From contig JBHEKP010000073.1 in assembly GCA_041859375.1 (NCBI GenBank), positions 1 through 35,593 of the forward strand: a DNA stretch of 35,593 nucleotides, read 5' to 3'. Source of the DNA: JBHEKP01 sp041859375 (GTDB lineage: Bacteria > Hydrogenedentota > Hydrogenedentia > Hydrogenedentales > CAITNO01). The notes beneath the pieces were generated by a model. It did not search any database. It was not told where the DNA came from and worked only from the letters and a program-made list of their open reading frames with translations. A program made the position numbers and the translations under genes. Below, in pieces: positions 30,240-35,593 of the stretch. How positions within the stretch are numbered: the stretch's first letter is position 1; each line of letters opens with the position of its first letter.

Positions 30240-30914
30240 ATGAGCGAGGCGACACAGATTGTGGCGATTGACGGCCCGGCGGGCGCGGGCAAGAGCACCG
30301 TGGCCCGGCGGGTGGCGGAGGCGCTCGCTTTCGCGTTTTTGGACACGGGCGCGATGTACCGCGCCGCGACCTGGCGCGCGCTGCGCCACGGCATCGATCT
30401 GGACGACGCGGCGGCGCTGGCCGCCTCCACCGCGGCAATGGCTCTCGAAATCGAGGAGGGGCCGCGGGGCCAGCGGGTGGTGGTGGACGGCGAGGACGCC
30501 ACCCAGGCCATCCGCACCCGCGAGGTAACCAACCTCATCTACAAGCTGGACCAGAACCCGGCGGTGCGCAGAACGCTGGTGGAGCTGCAACGGCGCTTCG
30601 GTGAAAAACAGCCCACCGTGGCGGAGGGCCGCGACATCGGAACCGTCGTCTTTCCGAAGGCAAAATGCAAGATATACCTCGACGCCTCCCTCGACTGCCG
30701 CGCCCGGCGGCGCGCCGCCGAACTGGAACTGAAGGGGCAGGCGGTGAACCTGGACAGGCTGCGGGAGGAAATCCGCGAGCGCGACGAGAAAGCCATGAAC
30801 CGGGCGGACTCGCCCCTGCGCCGCGCCGAGGACGCCGTGCTGGTGGACACCACGGACATGACGCAGGATGAGGTGCTGGCGGAACTGGCGCGCCTGGCGC
30901 GGGAGCGCCTATGA
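30240..30914 (+). CDS. cmk: Cytidylate kinase
   Basis: The 224-residue enzyme has the P-loop IDGPAGAGKSTVARRVAE (10-27) and FLDTGAMYRAATWRALRHG with the CMP-binding residues. It also has VAEGRDIGTVVFPKAKCKIY and the lid region RAAELELKG, ending with DSPLRRAEDAVLVDTTDM. All are diagnostic for bacterial Cmk, which phosphorylates CMP and dCMP to the diphosphates. Length is normal. The start follows GGCGGGG about nine bases upstream. The stop overlaps the recJ start by four bases (ATGA), implying coupled translation. Confidence 0.96.
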   Translation: MSEATQIVAIDGPAGAGKSTVARRVAEALAFAFLDTGAMYRAATWRALRHGIDLDDAAALAASTAAMALEIEEGPRGQRVVVDGEDATQAIRTREVTNLIYKLDQNPAVRRTLVELQRRFGEKQPTVAEGRDIGTVVFPKAKCKIYLDASLDCRARRRAAELELKGQAVNLDRLREEIRERDEKAMNRADSPLRRAEDAVLVDTTDMTQDEVLAELARLARERL

Positions 30915-32608
30915 GCCCCGAACACCTGAAACCCCGCTGGAACGTGGCGGAGACGGACCGGGGCGCGGCGACGGCGATGGCCCGCGCCGCCGGGGTGCCG
31001 CCGCTGGTGGCGCAACTGCTGCTGCTGCGGGGCATTGACACGCCGGAGGCGGCGGAGCGTTTTCTCCGGCCCCGGCTGGCGGACCTGTGCGATCCCATGC
31101 TGCTGACGGGCATGGGGGAGGCGGTGGAACGAATCAGCCTGGCGCGGGATCGCGGCGAAAAGGTGCTTGTGTTCGGGGACTACGATGTGGACGGCATCGC
31201 CGCGACGGCCCTGCTCAGCCGGGCGCTGCTCCGTTTCGGCGTCGGGGAAGTGGGCTGCGGCATGCCCGACCGGCTGCGCGAGGGCTTCGGGCTCATGCCG
31301 GACCAGGTGGAGCGCGCCGCCGCGGACGGGGTGAACCTCATCATCACGGTGGACAACGGCATCAGCGCCTTTGCCGCCGCCGGGCGCGCCGCCGAGCTGG
31401 GCGTGGACCTGATCATCACCGACCACCACAACATCGAGGACCAACTGCCCCCGGCCGCGGCGGTGGTCAACCCCCGGCGCGAGGCGGCGGGCCATCCGGC
31501 GGGGGCGCTCTGCGGCGCGGGGGTGGCCTTCAAGATGGCCACGGCGCTCAACGGCGCGCCGAACGATTTGGACATCGCCGCGCTGGGCACCGTGGCCGAC
31601 ATGGTGCCGCTCCTCGGCGAGAACCGGGTGATCGTGGCGCTGGGCCTGCGCCACATGTCCAGGCATCGGCGCGTGGGGCTGGCGAAACTGGCGGATGTCT
31701 CGGGAATCACCCTCGACGGGATTAGCTCGGAAAAAATTGGTTTCCAGCTCGGCCCCCGCATCAACGCCGCGGGCAGGCTTGACGACGCGCGGGTGGCCCT
31801 CGACCTGCTGCTCACCGACTGCCCCGACACGGCGGGCGGCATCGCCAAACTGCTCAATACCGCCAACGAGGAGCGCCGCGCCATCGAAAAGCAGATTTTC
31901 GACGAGGCCGTGGAGGAACTCGACGCCTTCCTGAAGCGGGAGCAGCGCTCCATCGTGGTCTCCCGGCGCGGCTGGCACCCAGGCGTCATCGGCATTGTCG
32001 CGTCGCGCCTCTACGGGCGCTACCACCGGCCCGTGGTCATCCTCTCCGTGGACGACGACGGCATGGCGCGCGGCTCGGCCCGCAGCGGGCCCGGCTTCGA
32101 CATGATGGCCGCGCTCACCGAGTGCTGCGAACATTTCACCAAGTTCGGCGGCCACAAGGCGGCGGCGGGCATGTCCCTGCCGGCGGCGGGCATCCCCGGC
32201 TTCAGCGCGGACTTTGAGCGGGCCGCGCGGGCGCAGCTCGGTCCGGATCCCCCCGCACCGCTGGTGGAGATTGACGCCATCGCTTCGCTCGGCGAGCTCG
32301 ACGGCGCGCTGTTGAAGACGCTGGAGGCGCTGGAACCCCACGGCCAGGGCAACCCCTCCCCCCTCTTCGCCGCGTGCGGCGTGGAAATCGTGCCCCAGTC
32401 CGTCAAGGTCTTCAAGGATCTGCACGTGAAAATGGCCGTGCGCCAGGGCGGCGCCACCCTCAGCGCCATCTGGTTCAAAAACGCCGAGCGCTTCTTCACC
32501 GAAAACTACCCCGCCCGCGTGGACATCGCCTTCACCCCCCAGCACGGCACCCACATCACCGACACCGCCGTCCACTTGCGCCTCCACGACATCCGCGCGG
32601 CGGAATAG
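30911..32608 (+). CDS. recJ: Single-stranded-DNA-specific 5'-3' exonuclease RecJ
   Basis: The 565-residue protein has the DHH phosphoesterase motifs in order: KVLVFGDYDVDGIAATALLS, IITVDNGIS, the DHH motif in LIITDHHNIEDQLP, and LGTVADMVPLL. The DHHA1 domain has RGWHPGVIGIVASRL and GGHKAAAGMSL, and the C-terminal OB-like region has LEPHGQGNPSPLF. It degrades single-stranded DNA with 5'-3' polarity in recombination and repair, using Mn2+ bound by the Asp/His residues. Length is typical. It is the last gene of the mtnA-cmk-recJ run; a T8 tract at about 32632 follows, but without a convincing hairpin of its own. Confidence 0.96.
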   Translation: MSPEHLKPRWNVAETDRGAATAMARAAGVPPLVAQLLLLRGIDTPEAAERFLRPRLADLCDPMLLTGMGEAVERISLARDRGEKVLVFGDYDVDGIAATALLSRALLRFGVGEVGCGMPDRLREGFGLMPDQVERAAADGVNLIITVDNGISAFAAAGRAAELGVDLIITDHHNIEDQLPPAAAVVNPRREAAGHPAGALCGAGVAFKMATALNGAPNDLDIAALGTVADMVPLLGENRVIVALGLRHMSRHRRVGLAKLADVSGITLDGISSEKIGFQLGPRINAAGRLDDARVALDLLLTDCPDTAGGIAKLLNTANEERRAIEKQIFDEAVEELDAFLKREQRSIVVSRRGWHPGVIGIVASRLYGRYHRPVVILSVDDDGMARGSARSGPGFDMMAALTECCEHFTKFGGHKAAAGMSLPAAGIPGFSADFERAARAQLGPDPPAPLVEIDAIASLGELDGALLKTLEALEPHGQGNPSPLFAACGVEIVPQSVKVFKDLHVKMAVRQGGATLSAIWFKNAERFFTENYPARVDIAFTPQHGTHITDTAVHLRLHDIRAAE

Positions 32609-32668
32609 AAAACCTCACCCCCCCACCCGTATTTTTTTTCGTCCCTTTTTGGGGTCCGCCAAAAGAAA

Positions 32669-32697
32669 CCCCGGCGGCCGGGGTGTGGCCGCCGGGG
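32669..32697 (-). terminator. Strong hairpin between convergent recJ and the propeller protein gene
   Basis: CCCCGGCGGCC (32669-32679) pairs perfectly with GGCCGCCGGGG (32687-32697) across a seven-base loop. On the minus strand it is followed by TTTCTTTT, making a good intrinsic terminator for the gene ending at 32723. It may also stop recJ transcription. Confidence 0.8.
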
Positions 32698-32722
32698 TAA
32701 AACCGTTTTCCAGGCGATCCGC

Positions 32723-35212
32723 CTACTTCCTGCGCAGGGTCCTCATGCCGCCCAGCGCGGCGGCCAGGGCCAGCGCCGCAAGGCCCAGCCCGCCCGCCAC
32801 GGACGCTCCCGGTTCCACCGTCAGGGTCGCGGCGGCGGATTCAAGGCTGGCGGAGTGGCTGTCGGACACCTCCACGCTGTAGTCGCCCGCATCGTCAAAG
32901 GTCACATTACTGATGACCAGTTTCGGGCTGTCCGTGTTGTCGGACAAATTGTCCCCGTCCTTCTTCCACTGGTAGTGAAGCGGGGCATGACCGCCCGTGG
33001 TCACAACTGTGAAGATGGCCGAGAGTTTCTCCGCGACGGCCTGGTCTGTGGGGTCGGCCGTGATGGCGAAGTCCGCCGTCGCATCGCGGAATTCGGCGAA
33101 ACGAGGCCGCCCCATTCCGCCGATAGTGGTGAAACTACCCCCGGCGTACACCGTCGTGCCCGACACCGCCAAGGCATATACGGATGGGACTGAATTACCG
33201 CTCGCGTTGGGGTTCCAAGCGGTGGGCAAGCCCGTGGTCGCGTCGAGCGCGGCGATACGGTTGCGCGGCTGCCCGCCGATGGACCAAAAATCACCCCCGG
33301 CGTACACTGTCGCTCCCGACACCGCCAAGGCGTGGACATTACCGTCCGCGTTGGGGTTCCAGGCTGCGGGCGCGCCCGTCGTGGCGTCGAGCGCGGCGAT
33401 GTGGTTGCGCGTCTGGCCGCCGATGATGGTGAAATTACCCGCGACGTACACCGTCGTGCCCGACACCACCAAGTCGTAGACAAAGCTTTTCGCGTTGGGG
33501 TTCCATGCCGTGGCCGTACCCGTCGTTACGTCGAGCGCGGCGAGGTTGTTGCGCGGCTGGCCGCCGATGGTTAAGAACCCTCCCCCGGCGTACACCGTCG
33601 TGCCCGAAACCGCCAAGGCGGAGACGAATGGGAATAAATTGCCGCTCGCGTTGGGGTTCCATGCGGTGGCCGTGCCGGTGGTGGCGTAGAGCGCGGCGAT
33701 AAGGTTGCGTGTCTGGCCGCCAATGCTGGTGAAACCGCCCCCGGCGTACACCGTCGTCCCCGACACCGCCAAGGCGCGGATTTCGTTGTTTGCGTTGGGG
33801 TTCCACGCCGTGGCCAGTCCCGTGGTGGCATCGAGTGCGGCGATGTAGTTCCGCGGCTGACCACCGATGTTGGTGAAAGGGCCCCCGGCGTACACCGTCG
33901 TCCCCGACGCCGTCAAGGCGTTGACTATGTTGTTTGCGTTGGGGTTCCACGCCGTAAGCGCACCCGTTGTGGCGTCGAATGCGGCAAGGCGGTTGCGCGT
34001 CTGGCCGCCGATGGTGGTGAAACCGCCCCCGGCGTACACCGTTGCGCCCGACACCGCCAAGGCATGGACATTACCGTCCGCGTTGGGATTCCAGGCTGTG
34101 GGCGCGCCCGTCGTGGCGTCGAGTGTGGCGATGCGGTTGCGCGGCTGGCCGCCGATGGTGGTGAAACTACCCCCGGCGTATACCGTCGAGCCCGACACCG
34201 CCAAGGCATAGACTGAGCCACCAATACCAGAAACACTCGCGTCGGGGTTCCAAGCCGTGGCCGTGCCGGTCGTCGCGTCCAGCGCGGCGATGCGGTTGCG
34301 CGGCTGGCCGCCGATGGTGGTGAAATCGCCCCCGGCGTAAACCGTCGTGCCCGACACCGCCAAAGCGATGACTGACAAGCCGCTCGCGTTGGGATTCCAT
34401 GCCGTGGCCATGCCCGTTGTGGCGTCGAGCGCGGCGATGTGGTTGCGCGTCTGCCCGCCGATGCTGGTGAAAATACCCCCGGCGTAAACCGTTGCGCCCG
34501 ACACCGCCAAGGTGTAGACTGCGTAGTTCGCGTTGGGATTCCACGCCGTGGCCAGGCCCGTGGTGGCATCGAGCGCGGCGATGTGGTTGCGCGGCTGGCC
34601 GCCGATGTTGGTGAAGGAGCCCCCGGCGTAGACTGTCGTCCCCGACACCGCCAAGGTGTGGACTGTGTTGCTCGCGTTGGGATTCCATGCCGTGGCCGTG
34701 CCCGTTGTGGCGTCGAGCGCGGCGATGTTGTTGCGCGGCTGACCGCCGATGTTGGTGAATTGGCCCCCGGCGTAGACCATCGTCCCCGACACCGCCAAGT
34801 CGGATATTACACCGTTCGCGTTGGGATTCCATAGGGGGTCAACAGTTCCATCGGCGAGGATGTGGGCAATACAGTTCCGCAAAACCGTGCCCACCCGGAT
34901 GAAGGAGCCGCCGATGTACCACCCGCCCGTGCCGTCGGGGACACAGGCATACACGGTGCCCACGACCTTGGGATAGACGGCGACGGGCGCACCCGTGCCT
35001 GCGTCGATGGGCACGCCGTTGCCGGTGTAGGGGCCCACCTGGGTAAATTCACCCCCGATATAGGTAGTGGTGGGCGTGGTGACAATGGCGCTCACCGCTC
35101 CGTTGGTCACCCAGGTTTCCTCGCGCGGGACATCGCTGGGCAAAGCGAAAGAGCCGGAAGCACCGAGCAGCGCCACTGCCGCCATAAGCACCGCATGCAT
35201 CCCCTTGCCCAT
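32723..35212 (-). CDS. Secreted DUF5122-like beta-propeller protein with Ig-like domain and C-terminal sorting tail
   Basis: The 829-residue protein has a signal peptide (about 1-24, ending GSFALP). Two divergent units (about 35-125) and twelve strongly similar units follow. Each unit reads approximately LAVSGTTVYAGGxFTxIGG, then QPRNxIAALDATTG and ATAWNPNA, and the blade length is 48-53 residues. An immunoglobulin-like domain follows (ITADPTDQAVAEKLSAIF, FHYQWKKDG-type core read as LHYQWKKDG, DAGDYSVEVSD). The end is EPGASVAGGLGLAALALAAA with LRRK, a PEP-CTERM-like sorting signal of a type different from the other two surface proteins. ATG 35212 has AGGGAG seven bases upstream; upstream in-frame extension lacks a signal peptide. 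Likely surface-exposed; ligand unknown. Confidence 0.88.
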   Translation of the reverse strand: MGKGMHAVLMAAVALLGASGSFALPSDVPREETWVTNGAVSAIVTTPTTTYIGGEFTQVGPYTGNGVPIDAGTGAPVAVYPKVVGTVYACVPDGTGGWYIGGSFIRVGTVLRNCIAHILADGTVDPLWNPNANGVISDLAVSGTMVYAGGQFTNIGGQPRNNIAALDATTGTATAWNPNASNTVHTLAVSGTTVYAGGSFTNIGGQPRNHIAALDATTGLATAWNPNANYAVYTLAVSGATVYAGGIFTSIGGQTRNHIAALDATTGMATAWNPNASGLSVIALAVSGTTVYAGGDFTTIGGQPRNRIAALDATTGTATAWNPDASVSGIGGSVYALAVSGSTVYAGGSFTTIGGQPRNRIATLDATTGAPTAWNPNADGNVHALAVSGATVYAGGGFTTIGGQTRNRLAAFDATTGALTAWNPNANNIVNALTASGTTVYAGGPFTNIGGQPRNYIAALDATTGLATAWNPNANNEIRALAVSGTTVYAGGGFTSIGGQTRNLIAALYATTGTATAWNPNASGNLFPFVSALAVSGTTVYAGGGFLTIGGQPRNNLAALDVTTGTATAWNPNAKSFVYDLVVSGTTVYVAGNFTIIGGQTRNHIAALDATTGAPAAWNPNADGNVHALAVSGATVYAGGDFWSIGGQPRNRIAALDATTGLPTAWNPNASGNSVPSVYALAVSGTTVYAGGSFTTIGGMGRPRFAEFRDATADFAITADPTDQAVAEKLSAIFTVVTTGGHAPLHYQWKKDGDNLSDNTDSPKLVISNVTFDDAGDYSVEVSDSHSASLESAAATLTVEPGASVAGGLGLAALALAAALGGMRTLRRK
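33110..34835 (-). repeat. Twelve DNA-level tandem repeats of about 144-160 bases
   Basis: Units share long stretches such as GCGGCTGGCCGCCGATG and CCCGACACCGCCAAGGC on the plus strand at near-regular spacing. Length varies only at the loop after WNPNA. High DNA similarity indicates recent expansion or ongoing gene conversion; read assembly could miscount units here. Confidence 0.9.
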
Positions 35213-35536
35213 GATGGCTCCCTTTCTTCCCGTGATAACCCTGCCGTCAAAAACGTATGCACCATTCCCGCCGGCATCCCGTGATGATTCACCCCCTGAA
35301 ACATCCCCGCCACCGCCCCAAAGACCCTGCTGTGGCATTTTGAACCCTCCCGTACTGTTCCGCCGCGCAACACCCCGCGCGACCAGAACAACAACAGAAT
35401 AGTTTTATTGCTTTGACTTGTCAACAAAAAACGGCCGGTCGGGGCGTTTGTCCGTTTTTATTTTGGGCGGTTGTGGGCTATCATCAGGAGTGAAGCACGG
35501 CGGGCGTTTTGGCCCAAACCCGGGAAGGGACACACG
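35213..35536. promoter_or_regulatory. Divergent intergenic region with a strong minus-strand promoter at 35396-35424
   Basis: On the minus strand, TTGACA (35424-35419), a 17-base spacer and TATTCT (35401-35396) form a near-consensus promoter for the propeller protein gene, with a leader of about 175 bases. The -35 sits in the palindrome TTGACTTGTCAA (35413-35424). For the plus-strand gene, TATCAT (35479-35484) may be a -10, but no good -35 is seen. No coding gene is supported in this stretch. Confidence 0.6.
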
Positions 35537-35593
35537 ATGACCGGATGCACACGGATTGGCGCGGCGTTGCTGTTCGCGGCGGGCTGCCTGGCC
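35537..35593 (+). CDS. Start of an exported protein (19 residues visible, runs off the right edge)
   Basis: ATG 35537 follows GGGAAGGGA about seven bases upstream and opens a frame to the window end. The translation MTGCTRIGAALLFAAGCLA has an Arg followed by a hydrophobic stretch, like a signal peptide. The late Cys could be a lipobox only if the sequence after it allows. Nothing more can be said. Confidence 0.6.
   Translation, partial: MTGCTRIGAALLFAAGCLA

Noticed and set aside
30539..32587. 682-codon antisense frame under cmk and recJ
   Set aside because: It overlaps two certain genes; composition is typical of antisense in high-GC DNA.
32609..32645. T8 tract after recJ as its own terminator
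   Set aside because: No stable hairpin precedes it; the strong hairpin at 32669-32697 is the better candidate.
33110..34835. Regular repeats that could be taken for a CRISPR array
   Set aside because: Units are about 150 bases, code in frame for propeller blades and lack repeat-spacer structure.

Overview
The window is GC-rich, densely coded bacterial DNA from an uncultured-type lineage. I see several signs of a Planctomycetota/Verrucomicrobiota/Hydrogenedentota-like organism. There are very large secreted proteins built from ELWxxDGT, PASTA, parallel beta-helix and DUF5122-like repeats, with EF-hand pairs and C-terminal sorting-type tails. There is a GEPxxEGExEGE acidic linker, a DUF1559-like pseudopilin with an H-X-DG tail, and a split-Soret-type cytochrome. 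Candidatus Hydrogenedentota is my best guess; it rests on protein style, not on a marker gene. I saw no rRNA, tRNA, CRISPR array, prophage or intact transposase.

Layout. 1-3804 (minus): a four-gene run of a beta-sandwich protein of unknown role, a TrmA/RumA-type RNA methyltransferase, a LOG-family nucleotide phosphoribohydrolase, and a membrane protein of the fused MFS/spermidine-synthase type that runs off the left edge. 3942-5790 (plus): an ECF sigma factor, its likely membrane anti-sigma factor and a periplasmic CpxP/Spy-like protein, behind a sigma-E-like promoter. 5806-12359 (minus): a tightly coupled efflux operon of TetR, TolC, HlyD, two ABC-2 permeases and a URO-D-like enzyme. Most junctions are ATGA overlaps and no ATPase gene is present. 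A triple half-site TetR operator sits on the promoter. 12736-17268 (plus): a 1510-aa surface protein. 17376-19574 (plus): a Memo-family protein and a pseudopilin.

20078-23965 (minus) is the most interesting part. It is a three-gene operon: a single-pass membrane protein ending in eight H-[S/D]-A-C tetrapeptides, a PqqD-fused radical SAM/SPASM enzyme whose start overlaps the substrate's stop (TAATG), and a four-helix membrane protein whose start lies inside the radical SAM gene. This looks like a peptide-modification system acting on a membrane-tethered Cys/His tail, and I do not recognise it as a described family. A Tat-exported diheme split-Soret-type cytochrome is transcribed divergently from it (24203-25087).

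25092-26105 (minus): a family 2 glycosyltransferase broken by one in-frame TAA. 26204-28861 (minus): a beta-helix surface protein of lower GC. 29144-32608 (plus): mtnA, cmk and recJ. 32723-35212 (minus): a DUF5122-like beta-propeller protein with an Ig domain. 35537-end (plus): the start of another exported protein. All assignments come from reading motifs by eye; no database search was run.
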